Assembly (NCBI RefSeq): GCF_040712085.1
Contig: NZ_JBFCVK010000005.1
Span: 248,001-312,000 of the forward strand
DNA length: 64,000 nucleotides
From: Aquibaculum sediminis
Lineage (GTDB): Bacteria; Pseudomonadota; Alphaproteobacteria; Kiloniellales; DSM-21159
Direction: 5' to 3'
Part shown: piece after piece, positions 1 through 7,674 of the stretch
How the letters are laid out: the number at the start of each line of letters is the position of its first letter
Numbering within the stretch: the first letter of the stretch is position 1
Position numbers and translations under genes: made by a program
The notes under the pieces: model-generated
The model's database searches: none
Seen by the model: only the letters and a program-made list of their open reading frames with translations
Told to the model about the DNA's origin: nothing

Positions 1-143
1 ATTTCCGCAAGGCTCATCACTGCAGCTTCGATCTCAGACAGTTTGAGCACCGCTGTCTCGGGCCCGGCGTAATCGAAGAGCCAACGGCCAATAGCCTCAA
101 AGTCGCCAGCTACAGCAGGGTGTAACCAGACCGCGTAGCTCAC
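1..143 (-). CDS. ParE/RelE-type toxin, partial (3' end beyond window)
   Basis: The first 47 codons are visible and begin VSYAVWLHPAVAGDF, followed by residues rich in Leu, Ile, Glu and Ala. This matches the N-terminal strand and first helices of ParE/RelE-superfamily toxins, which act on gyrase (ParE) or ribosome-bound mRNA (RelE). The GTG start at 143 overlaps the stop of the upstream antitoxin (GTGA), the usual translational coupling of a type II toxin-antitoxin pair. The catalytic C-terminal part lies outside the window, so the toxin subtype and its intactness cannot be judged. Confidence 0.6.
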   Translation of the reverse strand, partial: MSYAVWLHPAVAGDFEAIGRWLFDYAGPETAVLKLSEIEAAVMSLAE

Positions 144-409
144 ACCTTGCGCGTCGCCTGAAGAGCTATTCGGGCCTGAGCAAAAGCAACCTTCGGCTCT
201 ACGAACTCCGCCCTTGGCGTTTTCATTCGGGCAACAATCTCATCTGCCGCCGCCGCAAGGGCAGTGCTGCGCTCTTCCTCATCGCGGATCACCTGTTCTA
301 AGGCCGCAGCGACTGCTGCGCTCGGCGAGGCATACTCGCCCTGCGCCACCTTCTCCTGCAGGTAACGATGGTGCCGTTCGGTAAAGCTAAGCGTGGTCTT
401 TACAGTCAC
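140..409 (-). CDS. ParD-like antitoxin (ribbon-helix-helix)
   Basis: This 89-residue protein starts MTVKTTLSFTERHHRYLQEK and continues with a Gly-Glu-Tyr-Ala-Ser-Pro-Ser turn and an amphipathic helix (AAVAAALEQVIRDEEER). That is the ribbon-helix-helix layout of ParD/CopG antitoxins: an N-terminal DNA-binding strand and a C-terminal tail that neutralises the toxin. The GTG start at 409 follows a GGAGGGG ribosome site. It overlaps the toxin start by 4 bases, so the two form one operon. Autorepression is expected for the family, and AGAGGTT repeats lie upstream. The antitoxin call is firmer than the exact toxin family. Confidence 0.75.
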   Translation of the reverse strand: MTVKTTLSFTERHHRYLQEKVAQGEYASPSAAVAAALEQVIRDEEERSTALAAAADEIVARMKTPRAEFVEPKVAFAQARIALQATRKV

Positions 410-419
410 AGTCCCCTCC

Positions 420-509
420 AGAGGTTAACTCTGAATTACGCAACACGACAGCAGTGATTATGGAATAATATGTGCCGCTCCCGCTAGCGCAACCTCTGTA
501 GTAGAGGTT
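420..509. promoter_or_regulatory. Candidate toxin-antitoxin promoter/operator region
   Basis: AGAGGTT occurs at 420-426, directly next to AACTCT, and again at 503-509, where it pairs with AACCTCT at 491-497 to form an inverted repeat with a 5-base loop. ParD-type antitoxins repress their own operon by binding short repeats near the start codon, so these are plausible operator half-sites. The hairpin at 491-509 could instead belong to the end of the next minus-strand gene. This is a sequence observation only. Confidence 0.35.
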
Positions 510-523
510 CGACCAGTCTGCTA

Positions 524-1918
524 TCACGCCGGCAGCACCTTGCCGGGGTTCATGATGCCGTCGGGGTCCAGGGCCTGCTTGATCTGGCGCATCAGGGCCA
601 CGGCCTCGCCGTGTTCGGCCTGCAGGAAGGGAATCTTGCCGTAGCCGACGCCGTGCTCGCCGGTGCAGGTGCCGCCCATGGCGATGGCGCGCATCACCAT
701 GCGGTCGTTGTGGGCGCTGGCGCGGCGATACTCCTCCTCATCACCTTCAGCCAGCAGGTAGACGAGGTGGAAGTTGCCGTCGCCCACGTGTCCCACCAAC
801 GGCGCCAGCAGACCACTTTCCTCGATGTCACGCTTGGTCTCCATGATGCACTCGGCGAGGCGAGAGATCGGCACGCAGACATCGGTGGCCCATCCGCCGC
901 TGCCGGGCTTGAGGGCCTTGGCCGCCCAGTAGGCATCGTGGCGCGCCTGCCAGAGCCGCGTGCGATCCTCCTGCTGCGTGGCCCACTGGAAATCGCGTCC
1001 GCCGAACTCGCTCGCCAACTCGGCAACCCGCTCTGCCTGCTCCTTCACGCCGGCTTCGGTGCCGTGGAACTCGAAAAAGAGGGTCGGCAACGCCGGGTAG
1101 CCGAGGTCCGAATAGGCCGAACAAGCTCCCATCTGCACCTCGTCCAGCAGCTCGATGCGGGCCACCGGGATGCCGGACTGAATCGTCAGAATGACGGTGT
1201 TGACCGCGCCCTCCAGGGTTTCGAAGGGGCAGACGGCGGCCGAGATGGCTTCGGGGATGCCGTGCAGGCGCAGCTGTACCTCGGTGATGACGCCCAGCGT
1301 GCCCTCGGATCCGACAAAAAGGCGCGTCAGGTCATAGCCGGCCGACGACTTGCGCGCCCGGCCGCCGGTGCGGATGATGCGACCGTCAGCGGTCACCACG
1401 GTGAGACCCAGCACATTCTCGCGCATGGTGCCGTAGCGCACCGCATTGGTGCCGCTCGCCCGCGTCGCCGCCATGCCGCCCAGAGACGCATCAGCGCCGG
1501 GATCGATGGGGAAGAACAGCCCGGTATCGCGCAGATACTCATTGAGCTGCTTGCGGGTGACGCCGGCCTGGACGCGGCAATCGAGATCTTCGCCGTTGAC
1601 CTCGATGATGCTGTTCATACGGCCCAGGTCGATGCAGACCCCGCCCTTCAGGGCGGAGATGTGCCCTTCGAGGGAGGTACCGGTGCCAAAAGGAACGATG
1701 GGAGACTTGTGCGCGGCGCAGAGGCGCACGATCTCCGCCACCTCCTCGGTGGATTCGGCGAAGGCCACGGCGTCGGGCGGATGGCCTTCATGGAAGCTCA
1801 CATCCTTGCCATGCTGCTCGCGCACCGCGGCAGAGGTGGAGAGCCGCTCGCCCAGCAGGGCCTTCAAAGCATCCATCAGTTCATCCGTGACGGCAGTCAC
1901 TGCGCCCATTGCTTTCAT
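524..1918 (-). CDS. FAD-linked D-2-hydroxyacid (D-lactate-type) dehydrogenase
   Basis: This 464-residue flavoprotein belongs to the GlcD/DLD branch of the vanillyl-alcohol-oxidase superfamily. It carries the FAD-binding loop PFGTGTSLEGH, a second FAD segment (DPGADASLGGM), the metal/substrate motif GHVGDGNFH and the C-terminal GEHGVG and MNPGK signatures. The length fits a single-subunit D-lactate dehydrogenase that passes electrons to quinone or cytochrome c. D-2-hydroxyglutarate or glycolate oxidation is possible for close relatives and cannot be excluded by eye. No GlcE or GlcF subunit genes are adjacent, which favours the DLD type over glycolate oxidase. Confidence 0.85.
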   Translation of the reverse strand: MKAMGAVTAVTDELMDALKALLGERLSTSAAVREQHGKDVSFHEGHPPDAVAFAESTEEVAEIVRLCAAHKSPIVPFGTGTSLEGHISALKGGVCIDLGRMNSIIEVNGEDLDCRVQAGVTRKQLNEYLRDTGLFFPIDPGADASLGGMAATRASGTNAVRYGTMRENVLGLTVVTADGRIIRTGGRARKSSAGYDLTRLFVGSEGTLGVITEVQLRLHGIPEAISAAVCPFETLEGAVNTVILTIQSGIPVARIELLDEVQMGACSAYSDLGYPALPTLFFEFHGTEAGVKEQAERVAELASEFGGRDFQWATQQEDRTRLWQARHDAYWAAKALKPGSGGWATDVCVPISRLAECIMETKRDIEESGLLAPLVGHVGDGNFHLVYLLAEGDEEEYRRASAHNDRMVMRAIAMGGTCTGEHGVGYGKIPFLQAEHGEAVALMRQIKQALDPDGIMNPGKVLPA

Positions 1919-2151
1919 CCTCCGACTGTTGCAGCCGACTCTAATCGCCTACACCTGTGGCACAAGAGTGGATCGCGCGCCTTGCCGCCCAGCCGCTTGG
2001 TCGCCGCGTCCGGAAACCGCCGGCAGGAGGCTCGACAGGCCGGAGGGCATGGGCTAGAAGGCGCGAACGATAGTGGTTCGCATTTGCAAGCGGAAGGACG
2101 CTCCGGCCTGACAGGCAGTCGCACAGGAGCATCGCAAGCGAGGACAGCAGT

Positions 2152-2985
2152 ATGGACGAAAGCGAAACGCCTGCAGCCGAAGGCAGCACTGCAGCGCCAA
2201 CAGCGGAAGAGGCCGGAAGTCCTGGGGTCGACGGCATTTCGGATTCAGCGCCACCGGAAATCCTGGGGCTGCCGGCCGAGATGCTGGGCCCGCTCGCCGA
2301 GCCGCTGGCGCTGCTTCAGGCTGGTGGCGCGGTCGTCGCCATCCTGCTGGTGCTCTCGGTCGTGGCCCTTGCCATCATCCTGATGAAGCTCTGGCAGTTC
2401 GGGCGACTGGGCGTCGGCATCAACCGCCATGCCCGCGCCGCCCTGGCGCTTTATCGCAGCGGCCAAGCAGAGGAAGCCCTCGGCCGCCTGGCCAGTGCGC
2501 GAAACCCGGGCGCGCGCCTGCTCGCCCTGGCGATCCGCGGCCGCCTGCGCGACGACCTGCCCGAGCCGCTGCTGCGCGAAGAATTGGCCCGGCTGGGCAG
2601 CGAGGAGGTGGAGGCCTTGCGCGGCGGCTTCCGGCCACTGGAAGTGATCGGTGCACTGGCCCCCCTGCTGGGTCTCTTCGGTACGGTGCTGGGCATGATT
2701 GCCGCCTTCCAGGCGCTGGAACAGGCGGGCAATCGCGTCGATCCCTCGATCCTGTCCGGCGGCATCTGGGAAGCCCTGCTGACCACCGCGGTGGGCCTGG
2801 CCGTGGCCATCCCGGTGGTGGCGCTGCTGAACCTGCTGGAGCGCCGGGTCGAGCGCCAGGCGCTCGAAATGGAAAGTCTGGTCACCCAGGTCTTCACCGT
2901 CGATCTCACTGCGGCGCCGCGCCCCCAGCGGTCCGCGGCGGACAGCCGCGAAGGAGCACTGCGCCTGCATGCCGCCGGGGAATGA
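2152..2985 (+). CDS. exbB: ExbB/TolQ-type proton channel
   Basis: This 277-residue MotA/TolQ/ExbB-family inner-membrane protein forms the stator ring that uses proton motive force to drive TonB. After an acidic, Ala/Glu-rich N-terminus of about 45 residues come three membrane segments: near residues 60-85, 165-190 (with the characteristic GLFGTVLGMI) and 210-235 (TTAVGLAVAIPVVALLNLL). It opens an exbB-exbD-exbD-tonB operon, and its 3' end overlaps the next gene by 17 bases. The ATG start gives the expected family length. No TonB-dependent receptor lies nearby to suggest the cargo. Confidence 0.9.
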   Translation: MDESETPAAEGSTAAPTAEEAGSPGVDGISDSAPPEILGLPAEMLGPLAEPLALLQAGGAVVAILLVLSVVALAIILMKLWQFGRLGVGINRHARAALALYRSGQAEEALGRLASARNPGARLLALAIRGRLRDDLPEPLLREELARLGSEEVEALRGGFRPLEVIGALAPLLGLFGTVLGMIAAFQALEQAGNRVDPSILSGGIWEALLTTAVGLAVAIPVVALLNLLERRVERQALEMESLVTQVFTVDLTAAPRPQRSAADSREGALRLHAAGE

Positions 2986-3415
2986 CAGTACCGCCGGACG
3001 CTTTGCGATCGCGCGTCCCCGCAGCCGCCGCGCCGGCATTTCGCTGACGCCGCTGATCGACGTCGTCTTCATCCTCCTGGTCTTCTTCATGCTGGCCTCG
3101 AACTTCATGGAGTGGCGGGCCTACGATCTGGGCACGCCGGTGCAGACGGCTGCGGCGGGCAGGGGCGAAGGCGCCATGCTGGTGGAGCTGCGCGCAGCCG
3201 ACCAGGGTGCTGGAGTGATCCTTCGTCTGGCTGGCGATCAGATCAGCGTCGCTGACCTGGAACAGCGCCTGCGCACCCGTCTGGAGCGCGTGCCGGATCA
3301 GCGTGTGCTGCTGCGGGCCGGCCCGGGCGTGCCGCTGCAGGAGACGGTGCGCGTGCTGGACCGACTGGACAGCCTGGGCCTGCAGGAACTGGCCCTGCTG
3401 CCGCCGGCCGGCTGA
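2969..3415 (+). CDS. exbD: ExbD-type energy-transduction protein, first copy
   Basis: This 148-residue protein has a short basic cytoplasmic tail, one membrane helix (ISLTPLIDVVFILLVFFMLA) and a periplasmic domain, the standard ExbD/TolR plan. Asp31 in PLID matches the proton-carrying aspartate of ExbD, so this copy looks able to support proton flow. The start codon lies inside the 3' end of exbB, indicating coupled translation. It is followed after 11 bases by a second ExbD that lacks this aspartate. Confidence 0.9.
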   Translation: MPPGNDSTAGRFAIARPRSRRAGISLTPLIDVVFILLVFFMLASNFMEWRAYDLGTPVQTAAAGRGEGAMLVELRAADQGAGVILRLAGDQISVADLEQRLRTRLERVPDQRVLLRAGPGVPLQETVRVLDRLDSLGLQELALLPPAG

Positions 3416-3426
3416 GGAGGAAACCC

Positions 3427-3843
3427 GTGCGCTTTGCTCCCCGACATCGGCGTTGCAGCAGCGATGATTCACTGCTGCCCCTCATCAACATCGTCTTCCT
3501 GCTGCTGATCTTCTTCATGGTGGCCGGTCGACTGGCCAGCAGCGACCCCTTCGAGGTCGAGGCGCCGGAATCAATCAGCGAAGGCATCCCACAGCCGGAG
3601 ATCCCAACCCTGCTGCTGGGGCGTGACGGCAGCCTGGCGCTCAACGGCGAGATCATCATGCGCGACGAACTGGGGCAGCACCTGGCCCCGCTTCTGGATG
3701 GAGAGGGACCGGCGAAGCTGCGGTTGCGCGCCGACGCCCGCACCGATACGCCGGAGGTAGTGGCCCTCATGGAAGTGCTGCGCAGCCACGGCGTCGAGCG
3801 GCTGCAACTCATCACCCAACCGCAACGAGACGCGCAACCGTGA
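3427..3843 (+). CDS. exbD: ExbD-type protein, second copy with Asn at the proton site
   Basis: This 138-residue protein has the same plan as the preceding ExbD: a basic N-terminus, one membrane helix (DSLLPLINIVFLLLIFFMVA) and a periplasmic domain. The position equivalent to the essential membrane aspartate is Asn21 (codon AAC). It probably pairs with the first ExbD rather than replacing it. The GTG start at 3427 follows a GAGGA ribosome site. The 3' end overlaps tonB by 4 bases (GTGA). Paired ExbDs are known in other proteobacteria; whether the Asn form is widespread needs an alignment. Confidence 0.85.
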   Translation: MRFAPRHRRCSSDDSLLPLINIVFLLLIFFMVAGRLASSDPFEVEAPESISEGIPQPEIPTLLLGRDGSLALNGEIIMRDELGQHLAPLLDGEGPAKLRLRADARTDTPEVVALMEVLRSHGVERLQLITQPQRDAQP

Positions 3844-5084
3844 CGCCGAGCGAGCTGCGTCCCAAGCACTGGATCCTGGCGCTGCTGATCGCTTTCGGTC
3901 TGCATGCGGCGCTGCTGGCTGCCTTTCTCCAAACACCCGAGACTGGTGCGGCCGCCACCGGCGAGGGCGGTGTGGAAATCGCGCTCGGCCCGGCCGGCAG
4001 CGCGCCGAGCAGTATCAGCGCCACCGCCGCCAGTGAGACGGCGGAGCCAGCCGAAGAGCGCGAGACCGCCAGCCACGCCGAGGCACCGCAGCCCGAAAGG
4101 CCAGTGGAGGAAAGCCCGCTCGAGGAGAGTGTGAGCGAGCCACTGGAGCAGCCGGAACTGCCGGACACGGTGGAGGCAACTCAGTTGGCCGAAGCATCGC
4201 CAAGCGAGCCCTCGCCTCCCCAGGAGATGACCGAAGCCCAGGACGAAGCCGCGCCGGTGGAAAGCGAGACGGCGCCGGACGCGCAGGGGGTCGAAGTTGT
4301 ACCGGTGGAGAACGAGCCAAAGAGTGAGGCGCAGCCCGAAGCGCAGGCCGATACCCCGCCCGAGACTGAGGCCCCTGCCCGCGAGAACGCGCTGGCCCCT
4401 GAGGCTGAGACGGTGGACGCTACCCCCACAGAAGCCACCGAAGCTCGCCTTGAGCCTCAATCGCAAGAAACGCCGCCTGACGAGGCACTCGAAGCACGCA
4501 GCGAGACGATAACTGCCACCGAACCCGAGCGTCGCCCTGCCCCGACCACGGCACCGCCGCCCAAACCCCGCTCTGCACCCAGACCGACGCCGGCCCCTGC
4601 CGCGGATCCACCGGCGACCCCGGCGCCACAGCAACCGACCACGACACCCGAACCGGCGGAGGCAGCGGAGGCACCCTCGCCCGACAGCGGAACGGACGAG
4701 ACGAGCGACACCGCCGGCAATCAAGGCACGGCGGGCAGTGAAACGGCAGAGGAGGCCGGCAACGGGCCGGACAGCAGCAGTGGCGGCAATCCGGGCGCCG
4801 AGGCCGACTATCACGCGCTGCTGCTCGCCTGGCTGGAACGACACAAGGACTATCCGCGGCGTGCACAGCGGCTGCGCCAAGAGGGCACAGCCCAACTGCA
4901 CGTCGAGATGGACCGCGAGGGCCGCGTGCTGAACTACGAGATCGTGCGCAGTGCCGGCCAGGGCGTGCTGGACCAGGCGGTGGAAGAGATGATCCGCCGG
5001 GCCGATCCCCTGCCCCCTCTGCCGCCGGAGATCGGCGGAGAACGCTACAGCTTCACCGTCCCCGTGATCTTCTCGCTGCGCTGA
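3840..5084 (+). CDS. tonB: TonB-family protein with a very long acidic linker
   Basis: This 414-residue protein transmits ExbBD energy across the periplasm to outer-membrane receptors. Residues 8-30 form the N-terminal membrane anchor (HWILALLIAFGLHAALLAAF). Residues 40-320 are a linker rich in Glu, Pro, Ala, Thr and Ser. The last 95 residues are a TonB C-terminal domain (YPRRAQRLRQEGTAQL ... VPVIFSLR). E. coli TonB is about 240 residues with alternating Glu-Pro and Lys-Pro stretches; here basic repeats are nearly absent and the linker is much longer. The GTG start overlaps the preceding gene by 4 bases. Confidence 0.88.
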   Translation: MTPSELRPKHWILALLIAFGLHAALLAAFLQTPETGAAATGEGGVEIALGPAGSAPSSISATAASETAEPAEERETASHAEAPQPERPVEESPLEESVSEPLEQPELPDTVEATQLAEASPSEPSPPQEMTEAQDEAAPVESETAPDAQGVEVVPVENEPKSEAQPEAQADTPPETEAPARENALAPEAETVDATPTEATEARLEPQSQETPPDEALEARSETITATEPERRPAPTTAPPPKPRSAPRPTPAPAADPPATPAPQQPTTTPEPAEAAEAPSPDSGTDETSDTAGNQGTAGSETAEEAGNGPDSSSGGNPGAEADYHALLLAWLERHKDYPRRAQRLRQEGTAQLHVEMDREGRVLNYEIVRSAGQGVLDQAVEEMIRRADPLPPLPPEIGGERYSFTVPVIFSLR

Positions 5085-5152
5085 AGCGACCTTTCCTCGT
5101 CGCGGCTGGAGCGGCATGATCGCCGGCGCTGCGAAACGGATTTGAGGGTGGA

Positions 5153-6271
5153 ATGGAGCGCATAGACTGCGTTGTGATCGGGGCCGGCGTTGTGGGCCTG
5201 GCCTGCGCCCGGGCCCTGGCGCGTGCCGGGCGGGATGTCATCGTGCTGGAAGCGGCGACGGCCATCGGCACCGAGACCTCGTCACGCAACAGCGAGGTGA
5301 TCCACGCCGGGATCTATTACCCCCAGGGCTCGCGCAAGGCCCGAAGCTGCGTGCGCGGCAAGGCCCTGCTCTATGACTACCTGGACAGTCGCGGCATCGC
5401 GCACCGCCGCTGCGGCAAGCTGATCGTCGCCACGGAGGAGGCACAGCTCCCGGTTTTGGAGACGTTGCAGCAAAAGGCCGCGGCCAACGGTGTGGACGAC
5501 CTGGTGTTCCTGTCCGCAGCCGAGGTGAAGGCGCGCGAGCCGGCGCTTGCCAGCGTGGGCGCCCTGCTCTCCCCCTCGACCGGCATTCTCGACAGCCACG
5601 GCCTGATGCTCTCCTACCAGGGAGAGGCCGAGGATGCCGGCGCCATGCTCGCATTCGATGCGCCGGTCACCGGCGGCGCCGTGGAAGCGGGCGGCGTGGA
5701 AGGTGGCGGCATCCGCCTGGAGGTCGACGGCGCCGAGCCCATGACGCTCCTGGCCGGCCAGGTGATCAATGCCGCCGGCCTGCATGCACCCCGACTGGCT
5801 GCCAGCTTGGAGGGCTTTCCGGACTCCGCTGTCCCGCAAGCCTGGTACTGCAAGGGCAACTACTACACGCTGGCTGGCCGGGCGCCCTTCAGCCACCTGA
5901 TCTATCCGGTGCCGGAAGCCGCCGGTCTGGGTGTGCACCTGACCCTCGATCTGGGTGGGCAGGCACGCTTCGGTCCCGATGTGGAATGGGTTGAGGGGCC
6001 GGAGGAGCTGGACGTGGACCCGACCCGGGCCGAGGCCTTCTATGCCGCGGTGCGCCGCTACTGGCCCGCCCTGCCCGACGCCTCGCTGCTGCCGGGATAC
6101 GCGGGAATCCGGCCAAAGCTCACGCCGCCGGGCGCGCCGGCCTCCGACTTCGTGATCCAGGGCCCGCCAGACCATGGGGTTGCCGGGCTGGTCAATCTCT
6201 TCGGGATCGAGAGCCCCGGCCTGACCGCAAGCCTGGACCTGGCGGAAGAGGTCGCCGCCCTGCTCGACTGA
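5153..6271 (+). CDS. L-2-hydroxyglutarate oxidase-like FAD oxidoreductase
   Basis: This 372-residue protein of the DAO flavoprotein superfamily begins with a Rossmann FAD-binding segment (CVVIGAGVVGLACARALA). It shows the NSEVIHAGIYYPQGSRKARSCVRG block typical of the LhgO/L2HGDH group and the C-terminal GIRPKL and GIESPGLTASL motifs. Members oxidise L-2-hydroxyglutarate to 2-oxoglutarate and feed electrons to the membrane quinone pool. The gene starts 68 bases after tonB and may share its transcript. It is convergent with the ParB-like gene, only 12 bases from its end. A different 2-hydroxyacid substrate is possible. Confidence 0.8.
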   Translation: MERIDCVVIGAGVVGLACARALARAGRDVIVLEAATAIGTETSSRNSEVIHAGIYYPQGSRKARSCVRGKALLYDYLDSRGIAHRRCGKLIVATEEAQLPVLETLQQKAAANGVDDLVFLSAAEVKAREPALASVGALLSPSTGILDSHGLMLSYQGEAEDAGAMLAFDAPVTGGAVEAGGVEGGGIRLEVDGAEPMTLLAGQVINAAGLHAPRLAASLEGFPDSAVPQAWYCKGNYYTLAGRAPFSHLIYPVPEAAGLGVHLTLDLGGQARFGPDVEWVEGPEELDVDPTRAEAFYAAVRRYWPALPDASLLPGYAGIRPKLTPPGAPASDFVIQGPPDHGVAGLVNLFGIESPGLTASLDLAEEVAALLD

Positions 6272-6283
6272 GCTGGTCCGCGC

Positions 6284-7612
6284 TCAAGCGCGCAGCTTGC
6301 GATAGAGCCGGTCGATCACACCGTCCGAACTCGTCGGCGCTTCGCCCTCGCCCAGGAGATAGGTCGCCTGGGCCTGCAGCGCGGCCATGTCGGCGCGCAG
6401 CCGACGGCGCTGCTTGTCGTTGAGCGTCTCCGGCGTGAGGTCGCCCAGCATCTCCTTCGCCTTGGAGATGCGTGCCAGCGCACGCGCCGGGGCACGGCGT
6501 TCATGGTGCTCGGCGCGCAGCGCCTCCATCACTTCATAGAGCAGCTTGGCGTTGCGTGGGCTGTGCTGCGGGCTGGCGAGGATGAGATCGACGTCCTCCT
6601 GCCAGCCGGAGCCGTCGATGCCTGCGGTATCGCTGCCTGCTTCCTCGGCCACCGCCATCGCCCGCTCCTGGGCAAAGCGTCGCAATGCCTGGCTGGGGAT
6701 CTGTTCAGGGACCGGGGCCGCAAAGGGAAAGTAGCTGCCCATGGGCCCCTGCACCGCCTGGCGCCCGTCAATCAGCGTGAAGCCGGCCAGACGCCAATGC
6801 CCGCGCAACTCCTTCGGCAAGGCAGCCAACTGCTCCTGCAGGCCGGCGAAGAGCGCCTCACAATCGCCCACCAGGCCATAGTGGCCGGGCTCCTCGCGGA
6901 AGTTCTCCAGGTAGTCATCCACCAGCGCCAGCTGCGCGATCTCACGGTCGAGCTGTTCCGGCTCGTCGATGCGATAGGCTTCGCAGATCCGCTCCGGCGC
7001 AAGCTTCAAGGTGTCGCGCTGGTGCTTCAGCTTCATGCGACGGTTGACCCAGCCGTACGCCAGCTTGGTCTCCGGCGCCATCTGCAGGGCGGCTTCCACG
7101 AACTCGACATCGGCTGGCTCAATATCCGCCGGCAGCACCGCCACGCGCAGTTCCGCAAAGCCGGCATAGCGCTGCGAGTCCCCATGCAGCAGTTCGCGCA
7201 TCGCGGCCAGGCGCCGGTTGCCGTTGACCACGACGCCCTCCACGGTGATCAGCAGTGGCTCGATCTGCTGCGCTTGGCGCTCCAGTTCCTGATAGATCGG
7301 GCCCTTGGGATCACGCGCCTTGTCCAGCAGCAGTTCGTGCAGGGTCACCTGCACCTCGCGGCTGCCCTGCTCACGCTGCCAGGCCTCGCGTTCCAGGCCG
7401 CGGCCGAGCAGGTATTCCTGCATTTCGGCAATCAGGCGCCCGTTGTCGGCGCGGTAGATCAGCAGGTTGTGGGAAAGTGTGATGACCGGGGCGGTGATAT
7501 AGCTGCCGCGAAAGGGAACGTAGTACTCGGCGCTGGTCTGGCGATAGTCGCGGTCGATGCTCTGCCGGCGCGTTTCGAGCGACGGCGTTTCGGGGACGCT
7601 GTTCTCTGACAT
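6284..7612 (-). CDS. Orphan ParB-like N-terminal-domain protein
   Basis: This 442-residue protein has a central motif ITVEGVVVNGNRRLAAMREL that resembles the GERR box of the ParB/Srx fold. It is preceded by strands (APVITLSHNLLIY) and followed by a helical region with a Trp/Tyr-rich HTH-like part. ParB-fold proteins bind CTP and DNA or act as nucleases or kinases. No ParA ATPase or parS-like repeat is nearby, so chromosome partition is unlikely. The ATG at 7612 was chosen because GGGAG lies just upstream and the longer in-frame extension is low-complexity. Its role is unknown; it is cotranscribed with or downstream of the next gene. Confidence 0.55.
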   Translation of the reverse strand: MSENSVPETPSLETRRQSIDRDYRQTSAEYYVPFRGSYITAPVITLSHNLLIYRADNGRLIAEMQEYLLGRGLEREAWQREQGSREVQVTLHELLLDKARDPKGPIYQELERQAQQIEPLLITVEGVVVNGNRRLAAMRELLHGDSQRYAGFAELRVAVLPADIEPADVEFVEAALQMAPETKLAYGWVNRRMKLKHQRDTLKLAPERICEAYRIDEPEQLDREIAQLALVDDYLENFREEPGHYGLVGDCEALFAGLQEQLAALPKELRGHWRLAGFTLIDGRQAVQGPMGSYFPFAAPVPEQIPSQALRRFAQERAMAVAEEAGSDTAGIDGSGWQEDVDLILASPQHSPRNAKLLYEVMEALRAEHHERRAPARALARISKAKEMLGDLTPETLNDKQRRRLRADMAALQAQATYLLGEGEAPTSSDGVIDRLYRKLRA

Positions 7613-7674
7613 CAAATCTCCCTTTCCCGGCCTGCCGGCAACTGCGGAGCGAGCCACCAGCGGGGCGCGAAGCC

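Noticed and set aside
611..2383. Plus-strand open frame of about 590 codons opposite the D-2-hydroxyacid dehydrogenase
   Set aside because: Its translation is low-complexity His/Ala/Gly/Arg without a family, while the opposite strand encodes a complete flavoenzyme. Long antisense frames are expected at this GC content.
3243..5117. Minus-strand open frame of about 620 codons opposite tonB
   Set aside because: It is a mirror of the repetitive TonB linker codons, rich in Arg, Gly and Cys, with no motif.
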